From: Chitinophaga sp. sic0106
GTDB taxonomy: Bacteria; Bacteroidota; Bacteroidia; Chitinophagales; Chitinophagaceae
NCBI RefSeq assembly: GCF_019219075.1
Contig: NZ_JAHUWJ010000005.1
Location: 124,001-188,000, forward strand
Length of the DNA: 64,000 bases
Direction of reading: 5' to 3'
Each line of letters opens with the position of its first letter. The stretch's first letter is position 1. The notes under the pieces were generated by a model. The model made no database searches. It was given only the letters and a program-made list of their open reading frames with translations, and had not been told where the DNA came from. Below, piece by piece: positions 7,352 to 16,570 of the stretch. The position numbers were made by a program, and so were the translations under genes.

Positions 7352-10324
7352 ATGAAAAAGTTCTACCGTCGACTTTTTATGGCTGTGACGGCACTGCTGC
7401 TATGCGCGTTTTCCGTGCAGGCGCAGACGCAGATCAGCGGGAAAGTCACTGATGCCGAAACCGGCGAATCCCTACCGGGCGTAAGTATCCAGATAAAGGG
7501 TACCAACCGCGGCACCCAAACTGATGCACAAGGACACTATTCCATTGGTGGAACCACCCCCACATCTGTACTGATATTTTCCTTTTTAGGTAAAGCACCA
7601 CAGGAAATTACAGCAGGCACCCAATCCTCCATCGACGTGAAACTCGGTGATGACCATCGCACCTTAAACGAAGCCGTAGTCATAGGTTACGGTGTACAAA
7701 AAAAGAAAGATGTAACCGGTAGTATCACCACCATCTCCTCAAAAGATTTCCAGAAAGGAACTATTCAAACGCCTGATCAACTTATTGTAGGTAAGGTAGC
7801 CGGTGTGGCTATTACCTCTAATAGTGGTCAGCCTGGCGTAGGTAGTACCATCCGTATCCGCGGCGGCTCTTCCCTGAATGCCAGCAATGATCCGCTGTTT
7901 GTGATTGATGGAGTTCCATTAAGCGGTTCTACTATTAACGGCGCCCCTAACCCGCTGGCCCTGATCAACCCGAATGATATTGAGAGCATGACGGTATTGA
8001 AAGATGCTGCTGCCACTGCTATCTATGGTTCCAGAGCATCCAACGGGGTGATCATGATTACCACCAAGAAAGGTAAATCCGGTGCTCCTAAAATTACTTT
8101 CAATACCAATATAGGGGTAGGTAAAATCACTAAAAAAGTAGATGTACTGGACGCTGCTGAATTCCGCCAATATGTGGATTCACTGGGTACCCCGGCGCAA
8201 AAGGCACTGATGGGAAAAGCCAGTACTGACTGGCAGGACCAGATCTACCGCACCTCCATCAGCAACGATAATAACCTGAGTGTTGCCGGCGCAGTAAAGA
8301 ACATGCCATACCGCATTTCTGCCAACTTTACCAACCAAACCGGCGTGCTCATTACCGATAACCTGAAACGTAGTTTCCTCGGTGTAAACCTGAATCCATC
8401 TTTCTTTGATAATCACCTGAAAGTGAATATCAGCGCCAAAGGAGTGATTTCAAAAGCACACTACGCCAATCAGCAGGCCATCATCAATGCCGTGCAGTTT
8501 GATCCTACCCAACCGGTGTACGACAGTGCCAGTCCCTTCGGTGGCTACTTTGAGTGGTATACCAAAGACGCTGCTACGGGAACGGTTACACTGAATCCAA
8601 ATGCACCACGCAACCCGGTTTCCCTCATCCGCATGCAGGATAACAACACCGAGGTAAAACGCAGCTATGGTAATATTGAGTTGGACTACAAATTCCATTT
8701 CCTGCCTGAACTGCGCGCCAACGCAAACCTGGGCTACGATGTTTCCCAGGGTAGCGGAACCACCTTCGTGCCTGCAGAAGCTGCTCAGCAATACACCGTA
8801 GGTGGACAGAACAATCACTTCCTGCAGAAAATGAATAATAAAGTTGGGGAGTTCTACCTCAACTACGTGAAAACACTACCGGGCATTAAATCCAACATCA
8901 ACGTACTGGCAGGTTATGGCTATTACGATAATAAAACTACCAACTACAACTACGCCAGCTACAACGCTAAGGGTGAAGTGATCGAAGGTAGTGAGCCTAA
9001 GTTTCCGCTGGATATTCCGCAGAACACACTCATCTCTTACTATGGCCGTTTAATCTACACCTTCGATGATAAGTACATCTTTGCAGGATCTATCCGTACA
9101 GATGGTTCTTCCCGCTTTGCACCGGAAAACCGCTGGGGTGTATTCCCTTCCGCAGCGCTGACCTGGAGAATCAACCGCGAAAACTTCCTGAAAGATGCCA
9201 CAGTACTCAACGACCTGAAACTGCGCCTGAGCTACGGTATCACCGGTAACCAGGATGGTATTGCCAATTACTCCTATATGGCGATTTATTCTACCAGCTC
9301 CAACAGCAGCATGTACCAGTTTGGTAACAACTGGTATAACATGCAGGCGCCGGCAGCTTACGATAAAAATATTAAATGGGAACAAACAGAAACTTACAAT
9401 GCGGGTGTTGACTTCGCCTTCCTCGATGATCGCCTGAGAGGTAGTGTGGACGCCTATTGGAAGAAAACAAAAAATCTCCTCAACACTGTGCCTATTCCAA
9501 TCGGCACCAACTTCAGTAACCAGATCCTGACTAATGTAGGTAACATCGAGAATAAAGGAGTGGAGCTGAACCTGGAAGCCACACCGATCGAAAAAGGTAA
9601 GTTCTCCTGGAACGTGAACTTTAATCTCACCCTGAACCAAAACAAAATTACCAACCTGACAGCAGTAACGGACCCAAGTTTTGTAGGCAACCTTACCGGT
9701 GGTATCACCGGTGGTACCGGTCAATCCATCCAGATCCACTCTGTAGGCTACAATACTTTCTCCTACTACGTTTACAAACAGGTATATGATGCCACAGGTA
9801 AACCTATTGAAGGCGTATATGAGGACCTGAATAAGGACGGCGTGATCAACGAAAAAGACATGTACCGTTACAAATCTCCGGCGCCGAAAGTATTCCTGGG
9901 CTTTGGTACTTCTGTTAATTATGACCGCTGGTCAATCAGCACCTCCCTGCGCGCTAACCTCGGTAATTACATATACAACAACGTAGCGTCCAACTTTGGG
10001 GTGAGAAGGAATATACTGAATCCGCTGGGACTGCTCAATAACAGTACCACCGACATCTGCAACACCAACTTCTTCAATAACCAATACCAGTCCGATTACT
10101 ATGTGCAGAATGCCTCATTCCTGCGTATGGACAACCTGAGCATTGGTTACAACTTCGGTTCCCTGTTTAAAAACACGGCGCATCTGCGTTTAAATGCATC
10201 CTGCCAGAACGTGTTTGTGATCACGAAGTATAAAGGTCTGGACCCGGAAATCAGCAGTGGTATTGACTACAACCTGTACCCAAGATCAAGAACATTTACA
10301 CTGGGCGCTAACCTGGAGTTTTAA
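7352..10324 (+). CDS. SusC/RagA-family TonB-linked outer membrane porin
   Basis: I place the start at ATG 7352 (MKKFYRRLF), because it gives a clean signal peptide ending VQAQTQ; the 19-codon upstream extension from 7295 has no signal character. The 990-residue protein has a CarboxypepD_reg-like domain (about 27-105), a plug domain with IRIRGGSSL, DPLFVIDGVP and the SusC hallmark GSRASNGVIMITTKKG, and a large beta-barrel ending in an aromatic residue (LGANLEF). It should import malto-oligosaccharides across the outer membrane together with the SusD encoded 18 bp downstream, powered by TonB. Confidence 0.96.
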   Translation: MKKFYRRLFMAVTALLLCAFSVQAQTQISGKVTDAETGESLPGVSIQIKGTNRGTQTDAQGHYSIGGTTPTSVLIFSFLGKAPQEITAGTQSSIDVKLGDDHRTLNEAVVIGYGVQKKKDVTGSITTISSKDFQKGTIQTPDQLIVGKVAGVAITSNSGQPGVGSTIRIRGGSSLNASNDPLFVIDGVPLSGSTINGAPNPLALINPNDIESMTVLKDAAATAIYGSRASNGVIMITTKKGKSGAPKITFNTNIGVGKITKKVDVLDAAEFRQYVDSLGTPAQKALMGKASTDWQDQIYRTSISNDNNLSVAGAVKNMPYRISANFTNQTGVLITDNLKRSFLGVNLNPSFFDNHLKVNISAKGVISKAHYANQQAIINAVQFDPTQPVYDSASPFGGYFEWYTKDAATGTVTLNPNAPRNPVSLIRMQDNNTEVKRSYGNIELDYKFHFLPELRANANLGYDVSQGSGTTFVPAEAAQQYTVGGQNNHFLQKMNNKVGEFYLNYVKTLPGIKSNINVLAGYGYYDNKTTNYNYASYNAKGEVIEGSEPKFPLDIPQNTLISYYGRLIYTFDDKYIFAGSIRTDGSSRFAPENRWGVFPSAALTWRINRENFLKDATVLNDLKLRLSYGITGNQDGIANYSYMAIYSTSSNSSMYQFGNNWYNMQAPAAYDKNIKWEQTETYNAGVDFAFLDDRLRGSVDAYWKKTKNLLNTVPIPIGTNFSNQILTNVGNIENKGVELNLEATPIEKGKFSWNVNFNLTLNQNKITNLTAVTDPSFVGNLTGGITGGTGQSIQIHSVGYNTFSYYVYKQVYDATGKPIEGVYEDLNKDGVINEKDMYRYKSPAPKVFLGFGTSVNYDRWSISTSLRANLGNYIYNNVASNFGVRRNILNPLGLLNNSTTDICNTNFFNNQYQSDYYVQNASFLRMDNLSIGYNFGSLFKNTAHLRLNASCQNVFVITKYKGLDPEISSGIDYNLYPRSRTFTLGANLEF

Positions 10325-10342
10325 TTAAAAAATTTTGGTAAG

Positions 10343-11926
10343 ATGAAAAAGAACATTCTCAAAATATGTGTGCTGGCGGCCGTGGTAGGTTTTAGCTCCT
10401 GTACAAAGGACCTGGACAGAATGCCGACCAACTCCACTACTTCCGATATTGCCTACGGTACCCTTGCAGGTTACAAGCAGGTGCTGGCAAAAGTTTACGG
10501 CAGCTTTGCGCTGGCCGGAAATAATGGTACTTCTACTTCCGACCTGGCGGGCATTGATCCCGGCCAGGCCGATTTCCTGCGCCTTTACTGGAATGCACAG
10601 GAACTCCCTACAGAAGAGGCCATGTGCGTTTGGAATGATCCGGGTATTCCCGACTTCCATTACATGAACTGGACCAGCAACAACGTACTGCTGGCGGCGT
10701 TGTACAACCGTGCTCTTTTCCATGTAACGGTGGCAAATGAATTCCTCCGTGAGGCTACCGATGGTAAAATTGCTTCCCGCGGTTTTTCCGGTAAAGATGC
10801 TGAGGAGATCAAAACCTATCGTGCGGAAGCCCGCTTCCTGCGTGCCTTTGAATATTGGGTGCTGATGGACCTGTTTGCAAACCCTCCGTTTGTGACAGAA
10901 AATGATCCGATTGGTAAATACATTCCGCCCCAAACCACCCGTGCAGAATTGTTTAAATACGTGGAGTCGGAGCTGCTGGCTATTGAGCCACTGGTGGTAA
11001 CCGCAAGAAATAACGAGTATGCACGGGCAGACCAGGCCGCGGTTTGGTCCCTGCTTGCCCGCCTGTACCTCAATGCAGAGGTATACCTCGGTAAAGGCAA
11101 TGGCAAATACACGGAAGCTATTACCTATTCTTCCAAAGTAATCAATGCAGGTTATGCATTGAAGACTGACTACAAAGGTTTGTTTCTGGCAGATAATAAC
11201 ACCGCCAATCCGGAAGTCATCCTGCCGATTGTGTACGACGGGGTGAACATGCAGAACAATGGTGGTACTACTTTTATCATCAATGCAGCTATTAACGGTG
11301 ATATGAACCCGGCATCTTTTGGAGTGCCTGGTGGTGGCTGGGGCGGTAACAGAAGTACCAGTGCCTTGCCGGGCCTGTTTGCTGATCAAACCGGTGCTAC
11401 TGACAAGCGTGCCATGTTCTTTGGCGACAAGGCGGAGATCTCTGACGTATCTCAGTTTGCAGAAGGGCTGCGGGTCATCAAATACCGCAACGTTACATCC
11501 ACAGGTGTAACACCTCCGGCGCCGGGCGGTGCTTTCAGCTCCGTTGACTTCCCGCTGTTCCGGCTGGCAGAGCAATACCTGATCTACGCCGAAGCCGTAA
11601 AACGCGGTGGCAGCGGCGGTAGCGAAACTTCCGCAATTACCTACCTGAATGCACTACGGGAACGCGCCTACGGAAATACTTCCGGTAACATCAGTTCCTA
11701 TAACCTGGATTATGTGCTGGAGGAGAGAGGTCGGGAACTTTACTGGGAAGCCTTCCGCCGTACGGACCTGATCCGCTACGAAAAATTCACTGGCGGCAGC
11801 TATGTATGGCCCTGGAAAGGTGGTGTGAAAGAGGGCAGAGGTGTGGAGTCGTTCCGTACCGTATACCCGCTGCCGGCTACTGACCTGACAGCCAACCCAT
11901 CGCTCAAACAGAATACCGGTTACTAA
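10343..11926 (+). CDS. SusD/RagB-family nutrient-binding lipoprotein
   Basis: A 527-residue protein with a lipoprotein signal (lipobox-like GFSSC at residues 18-22), so it is anchored to the outer membrane facing outward. The remainder has SusD signatures: RAEARFLRAFEYWVLMDLFAN (TPR-like helices) and a C-terminal YLNALRERAYG ... EERGRELYWEAFRRTDLIRYEKF block. It acts as the lid and glycan-capture partner of the SusC encoded 18 bp upstream. In the context of the GH13 enzyme gene the likely ligand is starch or maltodextrin; that assignment rests on the neighbour, not on binding residues. Confidence 0.96.
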   Translation: MKKNILKICVLAAVVGFSSCTKDLDRMPTNSTTSDIAYGTLAGYKQVLAKVYGSFALAGNNGTSTSDLAGIDPGQADFLRLYWNAQELPTEEAMCVWNDPGIPDFHYMNWTSNNVLLAALYNRALFHVTVANEFLREATDGKIASRGFSGKDAEEIKTYRAEARFLRAFEYWVLMDLFANPPFVTENDPIGKYIPPQTTRAELFKYVESELLAIEPLVVTARNNEYARADQAAVWSLLARLYLNAEVYLGKGNGKYTEAITYSSKVINAGYALKTDYKGLFLADNNTANPEVILPIVYDGVNMQNNGGTTFIINAAINGDMNPASFGVPGGGWGGNRSTSALPGLFADQTGATDKRAMFFGDKAEISDVSQFAEGLRVIKYRNVTSTGVTPPAPGGAFSSVDFPLFRLAEQYLIYAEAVKRGGSGGSETSAITYLNALRERAYGNTSGNISSYNLDYVLEERGRELYWEAFRRTDLIRYEKFTGGSYVWPWKGGVKEGRGVESFRTVYPLPATDLTANPSLKQNTGY

Positions 11927-11937
11927 AACACGTTATC

Positions 11938-12649
11938 ATGAAAAGTACTATTTATCAATATATCATTGCAGGGCTGTTTGTAGCCACGCTGTGGTCCTGC
12001 AAAAAAGACGAGATAAAAACCATTGCCCAGGTGGGCACGGCGCCGGCGCTCAGCGCCACCGTGGATACCGTGATCCTGCTGAAGGACCACGCCGCCGACA
12101 ATGCGGTTACCTTCAAATGGAACGCTTCCAGCTTCGGCTTCAACGGTGTGGTGAAGTATAGTCTCGAATTCGCCAGGAAAGGAAACAACTTCGCTACCGT
12201 GAAGGCAGTTACTGCTGATACACTCAGTAAAACGCTGACCATTGCGGAACTTAATACTATTGCCAATGGGCTGGAAGTCGACAATGGCGTTCCGGCCGAT
12301 CTGGAAGTACGTGTAAAGGCGACCATCAGTGAAAACTACCAGGCGGCGTATTCCAATACGCAAAAGCTGGTGGTAAGTTCTTATCTCGACCTGATTGATT
12401 ACCCTTCCATGTATGCGCCGGGTGATTATCAGGGATGGAATCCGGCAGGTGCTGCAAAAGTGGTATCCCTGAAATCCGATAAAGTATATGAAGGGTATGC
12501 TTAATATCAACTATGGCGATAACAAGCCAGGTGATCCGTTCCTGAACAGGGATGGTGGCAACATTAACATTACCGATGCCGGAACTTATGAGGTGACATT
12601 GAACCTGAGTATTGCCGGTAACTACTCTTATACCCTGAAAAAGAAATAG
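11938..12649 (+). pseudogene. SusE-type surface glycan-binding lipoprotein, disrupted near the C-terminus
   Basis: The first frame (11938-12504, 188 residues) has a lipobox (LWSC), an Ig-like SusE domain and the beginning of a second starch-binding-like domain (YPSMYAPGDYQGWNPAG...YEGY), then stops at TAA 12502. A different frame starting around 12497 continues with NINYGDNKPGDPFLNRDGG...YTLKKK and stops at 12649; this is the expected end of the same domain. The strands expected between YEGY and NYGDN (about 15-20 residues by comparison with the general domain layout) are missing, so a small out-of-frame deletion is more likely than a single-base error. Position 12 bp after susD fits a susE. 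Confidence 0.75.
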
Positions 12650-13088
12650 TTTTTAACGTAACGGAACTGGCAACGGCCAGTTCCCATCATCAATAAGGGC
12701 AAACGGAATGAAGGACTGTCTCGTAAAAGAGGCGGTCTTTCGTTTTTTTGGGGTGGCATTGAGGAAAATATTGCCCGCTTCGGGCGGCCGCGCAGCAACT
12801 GCTACGTATATCAGGCAGGTTATTTTTGGGTTATGTTCACAGATTTGTGAAAATTTCAGGGCTGTAAAAATTCGATTTTTTTATTGAGCAGAAATGGCCG
12901 TACTTCCTTGTGTATGAAGGAAATAAGCGTATTATTAACCAATGATTGTCAACCCCTCCGGATATGAAACTTTTCATTTTTCTTTTCCACATGTAACAAT
13001 CTGAGAACCAAAATTGTAATTTAGCGGGATGGTTGTGTCATGAACGTACTGCGTATAGGCATAATTGATATAAAAAAAATTTCGGCAA
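12650..13088. other. Intergenic region between susE and mlaE
   Basis: No gene was found in these 439 bp. It holds the sus terminator (12714-12749), a small dyad TTCACA-GATT-TGTGAA at 12836-12851 that could be an operator, and AT-rich sequence before mlaE. No convincing TTG-N20-TAnnTTTG promoter was found; TAATTTAG near 13016 is the closest -7 element. Confidence 0.5.
12714..12749 (+). terminator. Rho-independent terminator of the sus locus
   Basis: GACTGTCTC (12714-12722) pairs with GAGGCGGTC (12729-12737) over a 6-base loop, with two G-U pairs, followed by TTTCGTTTTTTT. It lies 65 bp after the last susE reading frame. Confidence 0.75.
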
Positions 13089-13883
13089 ATGGATTCCAGC
13101 AGCGGACAACCGGAGAAACCAGTTGTGTCCAGGGGGTTAGATAATTTCTTCCTGGATATCTACAGTATCTTCCAGTTTATCAAACGCTTTTTCAGAGAGG
13201 CGTTACGCCCTCCATTGGAGGTTAAAGAGTTTATCAGGCAGTGCTACATGGTGGGGTATAAGTCCCTCGCGTTAATCACCATGACGGGCTTTATCACAGG
13301 ATTGGTATTTACCAAGCAATCACGTCCTTCTTTATCTGAATTCGGGGCCACCTCCTGGCTGCCTTCCCTGATTGCCATTGCGGTAGTAAGGGCGCTGGCG
13401 CCACTGGTTACGTCCCTGATTTGTGCAGGTAAGGTAGGTTCCAGCATCGGTGCGGAACTTGCATCTATGAAGGTAACCGAACAGATTGATGCGATGGAAG
13501 TATCTGCTATCAACCCATTTAAATACCTGGTAGTAACCAGGGTATTGGCTACCACCGTTTGTATCCCCATCCTGGTGTGCTATACCGGCCTGGTGGCTAT
13601 GCTCGGTTCTTATCTTGATATTCATCTGAATGAGCATACCAGCTTTGTCACCTTCTTCCAGAATGCCTTTAAGAATATTACCTTCTTGGATTTTGGTACC
13701 ACGGTTTTCAAAGCAATTGCTTATGGATTCACCATCGGTATAGTGGGCTGTTTCCAGGGATGGAGAGCTTCCCAGGGTACACAGGGTGTTGGTAAAGCTG
13801 CCAACGTATCGGTAGTAGTATCCATGTTCCTCATCTTCCTTGAAGAAGTAGTAATTGTACAGGTGGCAAACGCTTTCAGATAA
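13089..13883 (+). CDS. mlaE: MlaE-family lipid ABC transporter permease
   Basis: A 264-residue inner membrane protein with about five to six hydrophobic segments after a hydrophilic N-terminus. The family motifs RALAPLVTSLICAGKVGSSIGAELASMKVTEQIDAMEV and the terminal VVVSMFLIFLEEVVIVQV are clear. It should form the membrane core of an ABC system that moves phospholipids between inner and outer membranes. It heads an operon with the ATPase (4 bp between stop and the preferred ATG) and the MCE substrate-binding protein. Confidence 0.93.
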   Translation: MDSSSGQPEKPVVSRGLDNFFLDIYSIFQFIKRFFREALRPPLEVKEFIRQCYMVGYKSLALITMTGFITGLVFTKQSRPSLSEFGATSWLPSLIAIAVVRALAPLVTSLICAGKVGSSIGAELASMKVTEQIDAMEVSAINPFKYLVVTRVLATTVCIPILVCYTGLVAMLGSYLDIHLNEHTSFVTFFQNAFKNITFLDFGTTVFKAIAYGFTIGIVGCFQGWRASQGTQGVGKAANVSVVVSMFLIFLEEVVIVQVANAFR

Positions 13884-13887
13884 CAGT

Positions 13888-14661
13888 ATGAAGAATTTTA
13901 AACCAAATATCGACTGGCAGGATAAGGTGATCGACATCGAAGATCTCTTCAAATCCTTCGGCTCCAACCATGTACTTCGTGGCATCAGCCTGGAAGTGCA
14001 TAAAGGGGAAAACGTGGTGGTTTTAGGGAGATCCGGAACCGGTAAATCGGTATTGATCAAGATCATGGTAGGTTTGCTCTCGCCGGATTCCGGAGAAGTA
14101 AATGTACTCGGACAGGAAGTACCCACCCTCTCGGTCCCTGAACTCAGAGAGCTGCGTCTGCGCGTGGGTTTCTGCTTCCAGAATGGGGCGCTGTACGACA
14201 GTATGACCGTTGGTGAAAACCTGGCCTTTCCGCTCAAACGCAATACCCCCGGTATCAGCAGGGCAAAGGTGAAAGAAATGGTGGCCAACGTGCTCGATGC
14301 AGTGGGGCTTTCACAAACCATCGACCAGATGCCGTCTGAACTGTCCGGTGGCCAGCGTAAGCGTATCGGTATCGCCCGTACGCTGATCCTCCGCCCGGAT
14401 ATTATGCTCTATGATGAGCCTACCGCCGGCCTGGACCCAATCACCTGCACGGAAATCAATAACCTCATCAACGAAGTACAACAACGTTTTAATACCACTT
14501 CCATCATCATCACCCACGACCTCACCTGCGCCAAGGCAGTAGGGGATACCATCGTAGTAATGAAAGAAGGTAAGTTCATCAAACGCGGACCTTTCGAGGA
14601 AGTATTCGAATCCAAAGATGAACTGATCAGGGAGTTTTATGATTATAATTTTATCCAGTAA
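13888..14661 (+). CDS. mlaF: MlaF-type ABC transporter ATP-binding protein
   Basis: The ATG at 13888 (MKNFKPNIDW) is preferred; the longer frame from 13855 would run into the mlaE coding end. The 257-residue protein has Walker A GRSGTGKS, Q-loop FCFQNGALYDSMTV, signature LSGGQRKRIGIART and Walker B ILRPDIMLYDEPTAGLDP, followed by IIITHD. It powers lipid movement by the MlaE permease and is encoded between mlaE and the MCE gene with only 4 and 3 bp gaps. Confidence 0.94.
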   Translation: MKNFKPNIDWQDKVIDIEDLFKSFGSNHVLRGISLEVHKGENVVVLGRSGTGKSVLIKIMVGLLSPDSGEVNVLGQEVPTLSVPELRELRLRVGFCFQNGALYDSMTVGENLAFPLKRNTPGISRAKVKEMVANVLDAVGLSQTIDQMPSELSGGQRKRIGIARTLILRPDIMLYDEPTAGLDPITCTEINNLINEVQQRFNTTSIIITHDLTCAKAVGDTIVVMKEGKFIKRGPFEEVFESKDELIREFYDYNFIQ

Positions 14662-14664
14662 TTT

Positions 14665-15690
14665 ATGAAAGATACAAGTAACAGAAGGTCGGTCATTGTT
14701 GGGATATTCATCCTGGTTGGTGTCCTCATTTTTATCGCTGCCATCCTCACCCTCGGCGGACAAAAGAAAGCTTTTGTGTCTGCCATCAGGGTTAAGGCAA
14801 TCTTTAAAGATGTGAATGGCCTGGCCGAAGGAAACAACGTATGGTATTCCGGTGTAAAGGTAGGTACCGTTAAAAAAATCACCTTCGTACGCCACGACGA
14901 AATCCTCGTGGAAATGAACGTGGAAAAGAGCGCCGCCAAATACATCCATAAAGACGTAGCAGTAAAAGTAAGCTCCGACGGCTTCGTGGGTAATAAAATC
15001 ATCGCATTAACCGGGGGTACGGATAAAGTGCCGGATATTGAAGATGGTGACCAGCTCCAGGTAGAAACCACCGTTGGCGCTGATGAAATCATGAGCACCC
15101 TCCAGGTAAATAATAAATCACTGGTAGAAATCACCTCCAACCTGAAAGTGATCACCAAAAAAATGATGGATGGAGAAGGTACCGTTGGTAAACTCCTGAC
15201 AGACGATGCCCTGTACAATGAGCTGCAGGGTACCATTGCCGCCCTGCAAAAAACAGCCGGTAATACCCAGCGCCTCACCGAAGGATTGTCGGCCTACGCC
15301 GCCAAACTGCAAACACCAGGCTCACTGTCCAACGACCTCGTATCCGACACTGTTGTATTCGCCCGCCTGCGCAGCACCATGCGCCAGCTGGATGCAGTAG
15401 CGGCCAACGCCAATATCATGGTAGAAAGCCTGAAATCTACTACCAATGGCTTAAATGAAAATCTCAACAGCAGCAATACCCCTGCAGGTGTACTCCTGAG
15501 CGATAAACCAACCGCAGAAGCACTGAAGTCTACCATGCAAAACCTCCAGAGCACCAGCGTGAAACTGGACGAAAACATGGAAGCACTGAAACATAACTTC
15601 CTCCTCCGTGGCTATTTCCGTAAACAGGATAAAAAAGCAAGGAAAGAAGCCGCCAAACAGGCGAAAGACTCAGCGAGAGCAGCCCAGTAA
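14665..15690 (+). CDS. mlaD: MlaD-type MCE domain protein
   Basis: A 341-residue protein with one N-terminal transmembrane anchor (residues about 10-30, GIFILVGVLIFIAAILTLGG) and an MCE domain (about 38-120; VNGLAEGNNVWYSGVKVGTVKKI). A long helical, low-complexity C-terminal part (to residue 341) ends in a lysine/alanine-rich tail. Hexameric MCE proteins form the lipid tunnel of Mla-type transporters. The helical extension beyond the MCE domain is much longer than in E. coli MlaD and could span more of the periplasm. It is the last gene of the mla operon. Confidence 0.92.
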   Translation: MKDTSNRRSVIVGIFILVGVLIFIAAILTLGGQKKAFVSAIRVKAIFKDVNGLAEGNNVWYSGVKVGTVKKITFVRHDEILVEMNVEKSAAKYIHKDVAVKVSSDGFVGNKIIALTGGTDKVPDIEDGDQLQVETTVGADEIMSTLQVNNKSLVEITSNLKVITKKMMDGEGTVGKLLTDDALYNELQGTIAALQKTAGNTQRLTEGLSAYAAKLQTPGSLSNDLVSDTVVFARLRSTMRQLDAVAANANIMVESLKSTTNGLNENLNSSNTPAGVLLSDKPTAEALKSTMQNLQSTSVKLDENMEALKHNFLLRGYFRKQDKKARKEAAKQAKDSARAAQ

Positions 15691-15711
15691 CTTTGCCTTA
15701 CAACATATTGT

Positions 15712-15745
15712 AAAATCCCCGTCGCCTTTGGCGACGGGGATTTTT
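15712..15745 (+). terminator. Rho-independent terminator of the mla operon
   Basis: A perfect stem: AAAATCCCCGTCGCC pairs with GGCGACGGGGATTTT over a TTT loop, followed by more T. Because the arms end in A and T runs it could act in both directions. Confidence 0.9.
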
Positions 15746-15746
15746 A

Positions 15747-15776
15747 TTCATAACGGACCGAAGGTCCGCTCTGAAT
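15747..15776. repeat. Composite palindrome upstream of rluF
   Basis: CGGACC-GAA-GGTCCG (15754-15768) is nested inside outer arms ATTCA / TGAAT. It lies directly after the mla terminator and 39 bp before rluF. It could be a second terminator or a 5'UTR element of rluF. Confidence 0.45.
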
Positions 15777-15814
15777 AAAAAGAATTACTTTTGCTGTCTG
15801 ACTTACAGCAAAAT

Positions 15815-16558
15815 ATGAACATCAGCGTTAATAAATATATCAGCGATACGGGCTTTTGCAGCCGCAGAGAGGCAGACAAACTTATAGACCAGGCCCGCGT
15901 TACCATCAACGATAACATTGCCCTAAAAGGCGACCGCGTTAATGAAGGCGACGTGGTAGAAGTGGACGGCGAGCCGCTCAAAAAAAAGAAAACCACCGTA
16001 TACATTGCCCTCAACAAACCCAAAGGCATTACCTGCACCACCGATAAAAAGGATAAAACCAATATCGTCGACTATCTCAACTATTCCAGCCGCATCTTCC
16101 CGATAGGCCGGTTGGATAAGCTCTCGGAAGGACTTATTTTCCTGACCAACGACGGCGACATCGTCAACAAAATTTTGCGCGCCGGCAACCAGCACGAAAA
16201 GGAATATGTTGTTACAGTAGACAAGCCCATCACCCTGGACTTTATAAAGGCCATGCGCAGTGGGGTAAAAATCCTTGGTACCACCACGCTGCCGGCTTTC
16301 GTAAAGCAGGAGGGCACGCACCGCTTTCGGATCATCCTTACCCAGGGGCTTAACCGGCAGATACGCCGCATGGCTGAGGCATTGGATTACCGGGTAACGG
16401 CACTGAAGCGGGTACGCATCATGAATATCGCCCTCAAGGACCTGGCTCCGGGCAAGTGGCGTTATTTTACAAAAGATGAGATCAATAATATTAACAGTAT
16501 GGTGGCTAACAGCAGTAAAACGCAGCATAGTACCGACAATAGCGGAATGGACGAATAA
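15815..16558 (+). CDS. rluF: 23S rRNA pseudouridine synthase of the RluF/RsuA family
   Basis: The ATG at 15815 (MNISVNKYISDTG) is chosen because it starts directly at the S4 RNA-binding domain; the frame upstream adds 8 unlikely residues. The 247-residue protein has the S4 domain (about 3-60; FCSRREADKLIDQ) and an RsuA-type catalytic domain with GRLDKLSEGLIFLTNDGD, whose Asp is the catalytic residue, and LTQGLNRQIRRMAEAL. It modifies a uridine in 23S rRNA (U2604 for E. coli RluF). It is followed 12 bp later by the DAC-like protein gene. Confidence 0.9.
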   Translation: MNISVNKYISDTGFCSRREADKLIDQARVTINDNIALKGDRVNEGDVVEVDGEPLKKKKTTVYIALNKPKGITCTTDKKDKTNIVDYLNYSSRIFPIGRLDKLSEGLIFLTNDGDIVNKILRAGNQHEKEYVVTVDKPITLDFIKAMRSGVKILGTTTLPAFVKQEGTHRFRIILTQGLNRQIRRMAEALDYRVTALKRVRIMNIALKDLAPGKWRYFTKDEINNINSMVANSSKTQHSTDNSGMDE

Positions 16559-16570
16559 TACAACAGCACT

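Noticed and set aside
10325-11575. A 416-codon frame on the minus strand across susD
   Set aside because: It lies antisense to a clear SusD gene, has no start context or recognisable domain, and its composition is what a reverse-complement of a coding frame gives.
12480-12520. Programmed frameshift in susE
   Set aside because: No slippery heptamer was seen and the protein part between the two frames is missing, which frameshifting would not explain.
13022-13127. A 34-codon frame overlapping the mlaE start
   Set aside because: It overlaps the mlaE coding start and has no features of a leader peptide.
13332-14321. A 329-codon minus-strand frame across mlaE and mlaF
   Set aside because: Antisense to two certain genes; rich in Ser/Thr/Arg without fold patterns.
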